From the NCBI GenBank assembly GCA_011503125.2, contig WWBZ02000001.1:5766001-5830000 (forward strand): 64,000 nucleotides of DNA, written 5' to 3'. The notes under the pieces were generated by a model. That model made no database searches and was not told the origin of the DNA. It was given only the letters and a program-made list of their open reading frames with translations. The position numbers and the translations under genes were made by a program. Positions 1-10,263 of this stretch are shown here, piece by piece. The first letter of the stretch is position 1. Every line of letters begins with the position of its first letter. Source of the stretch: Botryosphaeria dothidea. Its lineage: Eukaryota; Ascomycota; Dothideomycetes; Botryosphaeriales; Botryosphaeriaceae.

Positions 1-1761
1 GTGCTCCCGGGTGGCGCTGGAGCCGAGGCCAAGGTAGCCTTGGGAAGTCTTGAAAGGTCGTCGCCGGCGAAGCTTGTGGCGGGCGATGGACACGTATCTT
101 GCTGCCCCTGGGCTCTGTTCTGGTTTTCCGCCGCCGTTGAGGAGCTCCTGGTAGCCCGCCTTCAGCTCCTCCGTGGCCCTCGTTGTTTCGTAGTTGTAAA
201 CTTGTCCGCGATCTACTACCGGCGTCCTCCAAAGCGCATCGATAACCTCATCGTGTGTGCGGTAGATGCCATTGGGTTCGGGCAATAGGTTTCTCAGTTG
301 AAGCAGCCACTCGGCTATTAATACTGTTTGCCTAGGGTTCTGTGTGCTTCCGTAGGCCCCCACCGGTAGGATATTCCCCAGTTGGTTGACATCATCAACG
401 CGGACTGCTGATACCACAAGTCCATGATCCGATGTAAAGTGAGTCTCTTTAATCAACTGTATGAACCGACCTGAACAATCATACGCGCTGCGCTTCATTC
501 CACCTCTTACTTTCATGACCGATCGGATGCTCAACGGCCGCGGGATATCTTTTGAAGCCCAGTCTGGTGCCCAGGAGGGACAGATGTCTGATGCGGCACC
601 GGAGCTCTCTTGCTCATCTGGGCTGGAGTCGTGCGTTCCGCAAAAGGAGAGCATGGTCAATCCGTAGTGCTTCAAACACCGTTTCGCAACCTCGTGCCTG
701 ACCTCCGTCCAGCTTTTCTTGTAGTCCGCACTGACTCCAACATCGTCGACGTCGTACGCCAAACTCAACAGCCCGAACACAAAATCCCGCTCATCCGAGG
801 CTTGCAGCGCCGAAGCGTCGTCGTCCGTGACCAAGAGGCTGAGAAGGAAAAGTAAGGACTGGTCGCCCTTCAACCATGTGAACCCAACGGCCGTGACATT
901 CCCAAGGCTTCGGGTCAGCGTGCTTGCTGCAATCATGGATTCCTGCCCGTGTGGCATGACTATGTTGAGGTAGTCGCGCAGGCCCATGAGCATCCAGTAC
1001 GCTTCCCAGAAGTGGGCCCAGTACATGCAGTCTTCTCCGCACATGAGGATGGCCCTCGGTGCCAAGGCTGTCTCTTGAATCACCCAGACGCGCCGGAACC
1101 ACGCTCTTCCAAACAGGGACAAAACCGCGGACAGCTCGGAAGGCTCTTCGCGGAAAAAGCGGTCGACAAGCCCACCCAGCCCTCTTTTAGTTGCGAGCTC
1201 CAAGGGCGAGGTGGCGGAAAACTGGAACTCGGGCCACGACCGAATCTCCTTGAAAGGCCGGGTATCGCTTCTCATGTACTCAAGGCGGTTGAGAGTCTTG
1301 AAAGCAAGCGAGCTATCCTCACTCGCAGGTCCAAGCCAGGTGATGACTGGAGCTGCTTTCTTATAAATCCCTCGCATGAGGAGCACTTGCTGGCTCTTTT
1401 CTGTGTCATTAGCCTGGTCGATGCACAGCGCATCGACCCACAGGTGCATCTTGGCTTCATCGTGAGGTTTCAAGAAATTGACCAGCTGGCGCAAGGCAGC
1501 CTCGAGGTTTGTCGTGACCTTGCATGGTACCCCATTCAGAAGTACGGGCGTCGTTATGTCGGGATCTCCCCAGACATATGATAATGCGGTGTACTTCGGC
1601 GCGTCTCGCAGAGAGACGTGTTCCAGAGTGCATTTGATGGTCCCGTGGTTTGATTCGGTGTGGGGATTGTCCTTTCTCGAAAGACAGATAATACGAATTT
1701 CGTCGCCACGAGAGCTGATGGGCTGGTACTGGAAAGACGCGGATCCGCACGCGTCCGACAT
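1..1761 (-). CDS. HET-domain (heterokaryon incompatibility) protein, C-terminus off the window
   Basis: The minus-strand frame is open from an ATG at 1759-1761 to the left edge (587 codons, no stop; I walked every codon), so the C-terminal end is missing. HET-family hallmarks are visible in order: ALSYVWGD at residues 59-66, LWVDALCIDQ at 107-116, VITWLG at 139-144 and WFRRVWVIQE at 221-230. HET proteins take part in non-self recognition and programmed cell death after hyphal fusion; most genomic copies are of unknown specificity. No intron is needed in the visible part. The gene is divergent from a multi-pass membrane protein. No C-terminal repeat domain is seen before the edge. Family assignment is firm; the exact role is unknown. 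Confidence 0.95.
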   Translation of the reverse strand, partial: MSDACGSASFQYQPISSRGDEIRIICLSRKDNPHTESNHGTIKCTLEHVSLRDAPKYTALSYVWGDPDITTPVLLNGVPCKVTTNLEAALRQLVNFLKPHDEAKMHLWVDALCIDQANDTEKSQQVLLMRGIYKKAAPVITWLGPASEDSSLAFKTLNRLEYMRSDTRPFKEIRSWPEFQFSATSPLELATKRGLGGLVDRFFREEPSELSAVLSLFGRAWFRRVWVIQETALAPRAILMCGEDCMYWAHFWEAYWMLMGLRDYLNIVMPHGQESMIAASTLTRSLGNVTAVGFTWLKGDQSLLFLLSLLVTDDDASALQASDERDFVFGLLSLAYDVDDVGVSADYKKSWTEVRHEVAKRCLKHYGLTMLSFCGTHDSSPDEQESSGAASDICPSWAPDWASKDIPRPLSIRSVMKVRGGMKRSAYDCSGRFIQLIKETHFTSDHGLVVSAVRVDDVNQLGNILPVGAYGSTQNPRQTVLIAEWLLQLRNLLPEPNGIYRTHDEVIDALWRTPVVDRGQVYNYETTRATEELKAGYQELLNGGGKPEQSPGAARYVSIARHKLRRRRPFKTSQGYLGLGSSATREH

Positions 1762-2666
1762 GCCGTGAGGGTGTTTGATATCTCAAAACTTATTTAGTGT
1801 GATGAAAGCGCTGTACCGAGATTCCGTACCACGGTCGACTCTCTGCGGGTGAGATCTTGGGTCCAGAACAGTGGGCCTCGGCAGCGCATACAAGGATCAG
1901 TCGGTAGTGAGCCCATCGGCAGGACAGAAAGGGATGATGGACAATAAGCAGCAAAGAAAAGACATCCGGCCAGACAACCATGCATAATATACCCCGCACG
2001 TCAGCATGAGACAGATACGGGCCTCAGCTCCCTGTCGATGGCGAGATGGCGTGTCAGCATCTGTGGGGGCCAAAAACGAACTCTGAACCATGGATTTTTA
2101 GTGCCCGTAGAAATGCGAGCTCCCTGGAGACGAATATGCGAGGGACGAAGCCGACGATTGCACAGTAGTTTGGCAGCCACACGAGGGAAAAATTTATTGG
2201 CTGACATGCCCATCCCGAAACTTTGTGTTATGGCTACGGTCCGGCCCTCGACGCAACGTGGAGTGATGCGCCCAAATAATTCGAAGAGTAGATGTTCCAC
2301 GACAAATTGACCCCTGTCGTCAAGGTCCTTGCAAATATACGGTCAATTGAGCAAAGAAAGATCTCGAACATGGCAATGTAATCTATGATGAACCGGCATC
2401 GCCCGGTTGCCGACTGAGAAACCGATGAATGGCATGCCAGGCGGCTTGGTGTTGTACGAGCTGAAAAACGCCACACTATTCTTGACAGGATCACATCTGC
2501 CTGGACCGCGCTAATGCATGTTGTCAGACGAATGCGCCCATCTGCCATGGAGCTACAAAACATGCCTTCTTCCTGCTATCCAGCCGAGAGGAGACTCAGG
2601 ACGTACACGACAAAAGGAACGGGATAAGAAGCCAGCAGCATCCAGCAGCCAATTTCCCTTTCCAAC
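1762..2666. other. Divergent intergenic region, no gene seen
   Basis: This 905-bp gap separates the starts of the HET gene (minus) and the membrane protein gene (plus) and presumably holds both promoters. Short open frames here show no family motif or signal peptide. A GATAAG is present near 2623. Confidence 0.6.
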
Positions 2667-3731
2667 ATGCTGCTGCGCCGAGCTGCCCACTACATACTCA
2701 CCTATCAGTCTCTCAGCCTCGGATTCTCAGAATGGGTCAACTTGTTCACACTCTGCCTGGCTCCTCTTATCGCCCATGTCTTGGTCGGCGCTCCAGATCC
2801 CGTGATTACCCGCACAGAACAGCCTCCCTGGGCAGACCGGATATGTTTCTACAACCCAACTTCGATTGTCTGGAGATACTTCGTCATCACCGACCGCAGA
2901 GTACGCACGAGAGAATGGACGGCCGATGACATGATGGCCGCAAACTCAGTGCTCTGGACCGACTCGGGCTGGCACAACCCCACCCAGCTCCGCAAAATAC
3001 CGGGGAAACACGCCAGCTTCAGCCTGCCTCGAAAAGGTCGCATCTCTCTGCTCTCGGCATCAGCTCTCAAGACCTTGCTCGTTGCTCTGCAAGGCATTCA
3101 AGCGGTATATCTGCTCTCAGAGTACTTGGCCAAAGGCAAACATTTACTGTCCATGACAACGATCTTCCTTCCTATCGCCGTCCTTGGCCTTCTTCGCCTT
3201 CCCGCAGCTCCTTGGCTTTTCGATGAATCTGGATGCTTCCACAACATATCGTATGCGCTCGAACCAGCTGAAGCGACCGATCCCCTGCTGGTCGAGGAAA
3301 GCGAAAAGGGGGACGAGGACCGCGAGCGCATGCTTCCGCAGAGCAGCGTCTGGGCTGTCTTCACTCGAGTCTACTTTCTGCTTTGCCTGATGGTAGCGCT
3401 GACTCTGGCGCTGATCAACTTTTCTCTGCCGTTCTACTTGGCTTCGAAGGTGGCGGAGGAGCAATCATGGCCTGCCACTCTGCTGCTTAATTCGTTCTTC
3501 TACTGTTTTCTTGCCGCCATTACGACAACTGTGACGTTCGGATACATCGTGACGGGCAAGACGGAGTCGACGGTCATTCCATGTTTGAGCTCGGGGTGGT
3601 ACAAGCTTTACACCCTTCTCCTTTGCGTGCTGGGGGTGGCAATGATCGTCGTCAGTGCGATAGAAACGAGGAGGTCTGCTCGAGGAGATTATACTGTATA
3701 TTCTCATGCCTACGACCGCACAACATCATGA
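2667..3731 (+). CDS. Multi-pass membrane protein of unknown function
   Basis: Single-exon frame of 354 residues. Hydrophobic segments suggest five to six membrane helices: about residues 17-41, 136-153, 162-180, 232-258, 264-290 and 305-327. An acidic loop near residues 205-220 (LLVEESEKGDEDRE) separates the two halves. I do not recognise a catalytic or transport motif. The short tail after the last helix is hydrophilic. The gene lies head-to-head with the HET gene, so a functional link is possible but is only inference. The ATG at 2667 precedes a hydrophobic N-terminal region that could act as a signal anchor. The length and uninterrupted frame support a real gene. Confidence 0.75.
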   Translation: MLLRRAAHYILTYQSLSLGFSEWVNLFTLCLAPLIAHVLVGAPDPVITRTEQPPWADRICFYNPTSIVWRYFVITDRRVRTREWTADDMMAANSVLWTDSGWHNPTQLRKIPGKHASFSLPRKGRISLLSASALKTLLVALQGIQAVYLLSEYLAKGKHLLSMTTIFLPIAVLGLLRLPAAPWLFDESGCFHNISYALEPAEATDPLLVEESEKGDEDRERMLPQSSVWAVFTRVYFLLCLMVALTLALINFSLPFYLASKVAEEQSWPATLLLNSFFYCFLAAITTTVTFGYIVTGKTESTVIPCLSSGWYKLYTLLLCVLGVAMIVVSAIETRRSARGDYTVYSHAYDRTTS

Positions 3732-3855
3732 GCTCATGTCCAGGGTACGTGGTGGTTTGTATGCGAAGTATACCTCCAGCTTTAGTTCTACATCCTTCTT
3801 TACTACCTTCAGTGGTAACCCTTAAGCGATGGCGTTTATCCTCATGTTGCGCGGT

Positions 3856-4170
3856 TTACTGAACTATACCGGGCAAGGAGACCTGATTGGCAGTATCAAT
3901 ATCTAATAGAAGTGCATACTCCAAATCTAGCATACTCCACCAAGAATCTTTGCCGTCAAGCATCTGCCAGCCTATCTGATGAGACATACTATACTTAGCT
4001 TGCAGACGCGATGCACCAGAATATGTGTTGAAATACGCATTCGGCATATTTTGAACGCTAGACCTAAGGCTTTGGTATAGGTAGCTCTCAAGCATGCCGA
4101 TGATGGAGTTGACGCGGTCCCGGAGCACATCTCCGTCAACGACCTCTGGCCATTTGTTCCAGAGCTGCAT
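3856..4170 (-). CDS. Possible small hypothetical protein
   Basis: Open frame of 104 residues on the minus strand, convergent with the membrane-protein gene. It is hydrophilic and tryptophan-containing, with no signal peptide, membrane helix or recognised motif. It may be the last exon of a longer gene or a chance frame. Kept because it is not a shadow of another gene. Confidence 0.25.
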   Translation of the reverse strand: MQLWNKWPEVVDGDVLRDRVNSIIGMLESYLYQSLRSSVQNMPNAYFNTYSGASRLQAKYSMSHQIGWQMLDGKDSWWSMLDLEYALLLDIDTANQVSLPGIVQ

Positions 4171-4630
4171 TGCTAGAATTCCCGTTCTATTCTTAGATCG
4201 GCAAACACACGGTCATGTGGGCCTACCGAGAAATGCGAGAATAAGTGCGAGTAAGTAGATGCGGATTGTTTGGGCTGCCTTCGCATCGCATTTTTTGCCG
4301 ACGGCATATCCGGCAAGCCTTCAGCCTCCGCATCGGCCGCGCTGGCTGGAGGGTCGGGGCCGGCTCCTTCTGCGACATTACAAGCAAGTTAGTTGCAGGA
4401 ATTTGAGAATGAGGGTATTATCAAGTTGGTTTAGACCGAGGAAGAGACGATGCGATAAGATCATGTGCGAAGTTCCGGCGCCGGTGTGGTCCGGTTCGGC
4501 TCCGGGTCGCCGGGTCACAGCCTAGTGCCTCGCCGACGTCTTTAAAACCCCAACGTATTCTCTGTCGTCTGCTGGAATTGAAAAGCAGTTGCTACAACAC
4601 AGAGCAGCTAAATACGACTCGGAAATCAAA
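4171..4630. promoter_or_regulatory. Upstream region of the Gfo/Idh gene
   Basis: 460 bp without a convincing gene. A CCGG-rich patch (4480-4515) is followed by a TTTAAAA motif near 4540, about 90 bp before the chosen ATG, which could be a TATA-like element. Confidence 0.35.
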
Positions 4631-5939
4631 ATGGACACGAAAGCATTCCCAGTCCTTTTCATCGGTGCGGTACGTCACATCAGACGTTGAAGATGACCGA
4701 TCCCCGGCTCATGATCGTCTCTATAGGGAAATATCGCCTTTGGCAATGACAACGTCATTTGGAACCATTCGTTGCGTATCGAAAGACACCTCGGAAACAG
4801 CCTCGAGGTGGTCGGCATCGTCGATCCATCGGTTGAGAGGGTGACCCAAGTGCTTGCCCAGAAGAAGGTATCTGAAGCAGCACCATGCTACACCCATACC
4901 CGTCATTTCACCAGCGTAGATGAAGCAGCAACGAAATTGAAGAGCACCGGAATCGTGCCAAGGCTTATCATCCTGGTTGCCCCTCCGTATTTCCGTGGCA
5001 CCACATTGGATGGCCGCAACCTTGAGGTGAAGGTCATTTCCGCCTTCGGGTCTGCCCCAGCCATCTTTTGCGAAAAGCCTGTCTCTACGGAACGGCCGCC
5101 TCAGTCCCTTCCCATCGTTCACCTGTTGCGGCAGTCAGGCAACCTTGTCTCCGTTGGCTACATGCTGAGATATTTGAAGATAGTCCAGAAAGCAAAGTCT
5201 GTCATTCAGAAGAACGATTTGCAGGTCATGGCAGTCAACGCACGGTACACGTTTGCCTATTCCAAAACACGGAAGATCGACTGGTGGAACAAGTCCAAAC
5301 AATGTGGGCCGATCGTCGAACAGGCAACTCATTTCTGTGACCTGTGCAGATACCTCGGTGGTGAAGTGCGTCTCAACAGTGTTAAGGCGTTGGCATTGGA
5401 ACATGATGAGCCCGCCGGGAAACTCTCCCACATGTCTGTGGACGAGTCAGAGATACCCGAGGAAGAAAAAATCCCTCGAGCGACCACTGCATTCTGGCAA
5501 GTCCCCTGCAAGCTGCTTAGCTGTACGCTGCTGACTGGACTAAGGAAATTTCAAAACGGTGCTTTGGGATCCTTGACGCACATCATTGCTCTACATAGTA
5601 TGCGGTACTCAAATGAAATGGTTGTGACCGCCGATGGGTACCAGCTTCGCCTTGTGGATTTGTACACAGCCCCTACACTCTATGTTCGGCGAGTAAGCTC
5701 TGCTCCCACCAAAAAGGGAAATTGTGAAAGAAGATTGCTTATTCTATCTTCTCCTTCTTAGAACCCCCGTCTCAGAGAAAGAGGAAATTTTCACCTATCC
5801 GAACGATGATCCGTTCTACTCTGAGTTTGCTGCCATCCTGCATACAATCGGTGCTATATCTGTTAGTGATCAATTCAACCAGCAGAATGATGGCGAAGAG
5901 AATGCTGCTTCTGAGGACGAGGCTTCACTCGCACTGTAA
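4631..5939 (+). CDS. Gfo/Idh/MocA-family NAD(P)-dependent oxidoreductase
   Basis: Exon 1 (4631-4669) ends in FIGA and exon 2 (from 4727) opens with GNIAFG, so the Rossmann motif GAGNIAFG is rebuilt across a 57-bp GT-AG intron. Further family marks are ICEKP-like FCEKPVS (the EKP motif), IDWWNKSKQCGP and a C-terminal half with ADGYQLRLVD and DDPFYSE. A second, 48-bp intron at 5497-5544 is inferred to be GC-AG (donor GCAAGT): removing it gives FWKFQNGALGSLTH, whereas reading through is also in frame but inserts 16 foreign residues. The last intron begins near 5693 (GTAAGC) and ends at 5777, or runs 5689-5761 with a GC donor; both keep frame. About 373-377 residues. Substrate unknown. Confidence 0.88.
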
Positions 5940-6637
5940 CGGCTGAACGAAGAAGTGGTGTTGAGGCAGTGCACGTGATGACGTGTAGGCATCAGACGCG
6001 CGTGCACGCGGTGACGTCACGTACTTCGCAACTTTATAGCTCTCGCTTGTACGTAGACTCTCGCACTTTGTGCGACCTCTCTGTAGCAGCATCGAGTCTC
6101 ATTACACGCACCAACTACCACCCTCTCAACTTATATGGATGCGTGGAAAACGTACGAGTTTACATGGAGGATCAGAGATGAAAGCGAGAAGCCAGCAGAA
6201 GAATAGATAGACTGCAATCTGAATTATCCTTGAGAAATGACAATCGGGCCGATGGGATTTTCTATCACATTGTGCTAGTAGCATTCTGCCGACAAATCAA
6301 GCTTCTCAGCTGTGCATCCTCAGGCAATACTCCAAACGGAAGCCAAAAAGTTTATCCATCCCGCTGCTGTAAGTGAATTTATACTGCGGAAGCCAACAGA
6401 CCAAAAATTGATGCTCGATGGTGTTCTCGACTGCTAATGTGGTGTTGCTTCCCCATTGTCTACTCGGTGCCAAGCCGGCCGACGATTCATTGTAAATCTC
6501 CGCTGTACGACCTGGCCTCGTTCTACTGTACGGACTCCTATATCCATGACTCGAGACTGGATATCTCTTTATAACGGCCTCTGGGCCACGTCCCCTTTCT
6601 TTCCATTACGTATTGTTCCACTGTATCTTCCCCCACC
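5940..6637. other. Intergenic region with bZIP/bHLH-type palindromes
   Basis: No gene seen. The perfect palindromes CACGTG (5972-5977) and TGACGTCA (6012-6019) lie 40 bp apart, typical bHLH and bZIP (CRE-like) sites. A TTTATAAC motif near 6568-6575 lies about 65 bp before the ten-cysteine peptide gene and could be its TATA element. Confidence 0.45.
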
Positions 6638-7044
6638 ATGCGTCTCCTGTCTATCACTACCCTCTTCTTGCTGCCTCTGGCACATGGCGCTTCCGCCTAC
6701 TCTTGGTCCAACGGAAATGAGGGATGCGCGCCTGGTGGCAATGTCGCCTGCTCGAACAAGGGCCAGAGATGTGTTGTTGCCACGGATACGGGGTAGGTCG
6801 ATTCTGCTCCCCATGGTTCTTCTCATGGCTAACGGAGCCCGGCTGGGGGACAAGGTACTCGGAAGTCTGTGCGGTGAACTGCGCCGCATCGAGCACATGT
6901 GCGACTACTTGCCGGAACGTTGGGAAGAAGGCCAATTGCGTCGTCGATGGGTACGTAGGAGAGGATAAGATGATACACTGCTCATGCTTGTACTGAAGTG
7001 CTGACATATAATGTTGTAGAAACTGGGCTTGCGTCTGCACTTGA
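6638..7044 (+). CDS. Small secreted peptide with ten cysteines (candidate effector or defence peptide)
   Basis: A three-exon gene too short and split to appear as one open frame: exons 6638-6792, 6855-6950 and 7020-7044, joined by GT-AG introns of 62 bp (GTAGGT, branch GCTAACG) and 69 bp (GTACGT, branch GCTGACA, acceptor TTGTAG). Phases match at both joins and the total is exactly 92 codons, giving 91 residues plus stop. Residues 1-20 form a signal peptide (MRLLSITTLFLLPLAHGASA). The mature part of about 71 residues holds ten cysteines at 30, 38, 45, 57, 61, 67, 71, 80, 88 and 90, enough for five disulfides, and ends CVCT. Not assigned to a known family; an apoplastic effector, antimicrobial or surface peptide are all possible. 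Confidence 0.82.
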
Positions 7045-7540
7045 TTGAGGTGAAGAGCCACTGTTCAGCGTTGCAGTAAAACGATATACCCTTGTGCATA
7101 TCAAAGCTTGAGTTTTACATGAACACTGAGAGAATGAAAAATAACCCTTATTTGGAGGAATGGAAGGCACTGTGATAGGGGCCCAAAGAGCAAGGGGCCC
7201 AAAGAGCAAAAATACATCAAAGAAGACCGTTTTAATTAAAGAGAAGTATCTAGACGTGCAATGAGATCATCATTTACTCTTGGGAGTGGTTAGCGTGGAA
7301 GGAACCAACGACCTGCTCCCGCCCCACCGACTTCTGCACTGTCGATAATGCGGTGCTCTGCTGGCCGTCACGGTGATTTTTGGAGACGGTGTAGGAACTG
7401 ATAGAATCAGAAGCCGAGTATATTTTCATTCTTTTTCTATTTTATCTGAGTTTCCATTCCCGTCTAATCTTATTCCGTACTCTTTTTCCAAACTTACCCA
7501 ATACCTACGTACAATAAATCAGGCAAGAATCTCTACTACT
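7045..7540. other. 3' intergenic region between convergent genes, with a 16-bp tandem duplication
   Basis: No gene seen. A 16-bp unit (AGGGGCCCAAAGAGCA) is directly duplicated at 7177-7192 and 7193-7208. The downstream part (7420-7540) is T-rich and probably serves as the 3' region of the DUR3 gene. Confidence 0.5.
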
Positions 7541-9634
7541 TCACTTCTTGTTGTTTCCCTTAGTCATTCCGTGGGCCGCCTGTTGCGACGGCGCCGGCTC
7601 CACGCCCGCAACAACGGAGCCCCCTCTCCTCTTCAAGCCAAACACATCCCTAAAAAGCATCACCGACGTCCGCGCCATCGTCTTCCGGCCCTGCCACAGC
7701 GGGAAGATCCCCACACACGCGGTACTGCACGCAAGCCAGACGATGCCGACAACAACCCAGCCAGTAAAAAACTTCTTGCTAAACACATACGCACTCCCAT
7801 ACAACGGCATGGGCCACAGCACGAGAAACGCCAGCGCCATGCTCGCAGTGATCCACTTGGCGATAGTCGACGCGTGCAGCAAGCGCCGCTGCTCCTCCTC
7901 GGCCGCGGCTTCCAGCGCCGGGTCGACGGCGGCGGCGCTGGCGCGCAGGGCGTCCAGCTTCTCCGGGTCGGCGGCGGGCATCACGTCGAGGTCGTCGGCG
8001 CGGCGGATGCGCCGCATCGACTCCCAGCCGTAGTCGTCGGCGCCGAGGAGGAAGGTGAGTGCGGGCACGTACGCGGCGGGCGACAGCAGCGCCGCGACGT
8101 TGCCGGCCAGCATCGGGCCGTTGGCGCCGGTGCTGGCGACCGTCAGCGCGGTTCTGCTTGCGCCAGAGCAGCGTGAGCGAGGCCGGGAGCACGGCGGAGG
8201 AGACGATGACGCCCATGAGGAGGTAGAGGTAGCCCATGGAGATGCCGGCGTAGTGGAGGCCGACGGAGAGAGAGGCCATGAGGAGGCCGAAGAGGACCAC
8301 GGAGCTGTGGGCTGTCCAGATGAGGTTGCGGCCGGTGGCTAGAGGGTTGATGTGGGTCTGGTAGATGTCGTAGGTCGCGATACCCGAGACGGCAATGAGC
8401 TCGGCGGAGGTGGCGGACGTGACGGCCATGAAGATGAGGATAAGAGTGGCAATAGCACCGCCCGAGCCCAGTAGAGCGACGGCTGCGTATGGTAGCACGA
8501 GACCGGCGGTGACATCTTCCGACGGCATACGCGCAGGATAGGTGGGGAAGGATGGAAAGGACACGGTTGCGAGGGCTGTCAGGCCCATTGTCGTGGCACA
8601 TAGCCAAGGGATTGCAAACCACGAAAGGCCGCCCATGATGTATCCCGGCAGAGCTGAGACGGGATGTGCGGCGATTGCCTTGTTGTAATATCCATTATCG
8701 CAGAAGACTGTTCCGAAGTTGCCAACGATGTTGATGACGAAGAAGATTATGCCTTCCTTTGAACGCATGGTGAGGTAACTGCCATGTGCATTACCATCAA
8801 CCGGGTGACGGGCAGAGGCCTCCATGAGGAGGTCGTAAACGCGGCCTGGCGAGCCAAGAATTTCGCTTGTGGCGTAAGTTTTGAAGGCGAATATGAAAAT
8901 AATCACGAGGATGACGACGGTGTAAACGTAGTCAGTGAGAAAAGTGGCTTTGATGCCACCAAACAAAGTGTATACAATAACACCAAGGGGCAGCAAGAAA
9001 CAACCAGCTACGGTATGCATGCCTGTCAAGCTCGTGACAACGGCGGAGCCGCCAGTGAGAAGCATGGCTGTTACGAGGATGTTGGTCATGAGACCGAAAA
9101 CAATACTATGGGCGGGTTAACGCCGAAGACTTGGTAGGCAAAAGAAGTTGATACGCACTAGACAGCATGTGCTCCTGGGCCATAGCGCGCCCGGATGACT
9201 TCCAGAAAGGTGTGCGCATTCGGGGCCCGACGTTTGAGTTCTATTGCGAGCGTAGAGGAAAGAAGAATCTGGACGGTGGCACCAGACGCATACTAGGAGA
9301 TGTCAGAAGAGGGGCTTTCCGATGATGGAAGGGAATGCAGAATTACCCAAAAGGGACCAGAGACGCCATATCGGTAGGCAACCCCCGAGGATTGGAGCAA
9401 AGTGGCGGCCCAAGTCCACGACGACACGACAGCAGAGGATACAAGGCCAGACTTAACAGTGCGCCCAGCAGTGCTGAACATCTCACTGGTCTGCTCTTCA
9501 CCTTGGTAGCGCTTCAGAATCCATGTGGTAAAGATCATTCCCAAAGAGAATGCGAAGCCAAGGCCGACCACAATTCCATAGCCGTAGGCCTGGCTCAGCG
9601 GAGCGCTGTGGGCATCAGATGGTGCAGCGTCCAT
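7541..9634 (-). pseudogene. DUR3: Urea/sodium symporter (Dur3-type SSS family), frame-broken
   Basis: Exons 9634-9347, 9292-9159 and 9105 leftwards, with GT-AG introns and matching phases, encode a solute:sodium symporter: [72 protein letters not shown]. The frame runs to LTLLWRKQN near 8150, then continues in another frame as [18 protein letters not shown] and on through [13 protein letters not shown] to a stop at 7541. No intron can bridge this. From memory of the family, roughly 25-30 residues (about one membrane helix) are also missing at the break, so it looks like a deletion with frameshift, or an assembly collapse in GC-rich DNA. Dur3 imports urea at the plasma membrane; the divergent neighbour is the urea amidolyase gene. 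Confidence 0.88.
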
Positions 9635-10263
9635 GGTTGCGGGGAATGGACGCGCAAGTTCAGCGTGGACATGCTGCCATTATAAAGCCACAGACCGTTT
9701 GGTCTTCTGTATGCAGTTCCGCGGCTTCAATCGATGCAAAATTTGCATCGTAGGTGTGAGCAAACACCAGACGATAAGAAGACAGTCTGGTGAATATGCG
9801 TGCATGACATCGTGAATTGAGTCGCGAATGATCCGATGTACGTCTTGGTCAGGGAAGACAGTGGGACGAATCAGGCGAGACTGCCGAAACCGGGCAGCCA
9901 GACTGAAGAAGGGCGAATCTGGGGATTACGGATTGGGTAATTCGTTATCGCAAAACTAATTGGCATGATGACTAGCTTGATAAGGCGCCGCAGAGAAAGC
10001 CGATAAGAATCCTTGGGGCTTCACGAAGGCTGATAAGCCCCATGCTCCCGCCGGGGCTCCAGCCGCGGGCTTCGTCGGGGCTCATCGGGCACTGCGGCGA
10101 CGGCGCTTCGAAGGCATGGATGGATGGTCGAAGGATTTGAGGCTGTGGAGGCAGCCCGACAATGGCCGCGGATACGGCGAGGAATAGGCCGGCGCAGAGG
10201 CACGAGAAGGATAAGATGCGGCGCGAAGCAGTAATGGCAACGGGCAAAGACAAGGACCCAGCC
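9635..10263. promoter_or_regulatory. Bidirectional DUR3/DUR1,2 promoter with GATA-factor sites
   Basis: Five copies of GATAAG, all on the plus strand (9773-9778, 9979-9984, 10002-10007, 10032-10037, 10210-10215), plus TTATCG at 9945-9950, lie in 629 bp between the two urea genes. HGATAR is the binding site of AreA/NIT2-type nitrogen regulators, which activate urea uptake and catabolism when preferred nitrogen is scarce. The density is well above chance (about 0.3 expected). Regulation is inferred from motif and context. Confidence 0.7.
9732..9750. promoter_or_regulatory. Perfect 9+1+9 palindrome upstream of DUR3
   Basis: CGATGCAAA, one A, then TTTGCATCG: a perfect inverted repeat about 100 bp upstream of the DUR3 start. 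It could bind a dimeric regulator; the protein is unknown. Confidence 0.4.

Noticed and set aside
7373..8342. Long plus-strand open frames (for example 267 residues) across the DUR3 3' half
   Set aside because: Arg/Pro/Gly-rich antisense shadows of the GC-rich symporter coding sequence, with no motifs.
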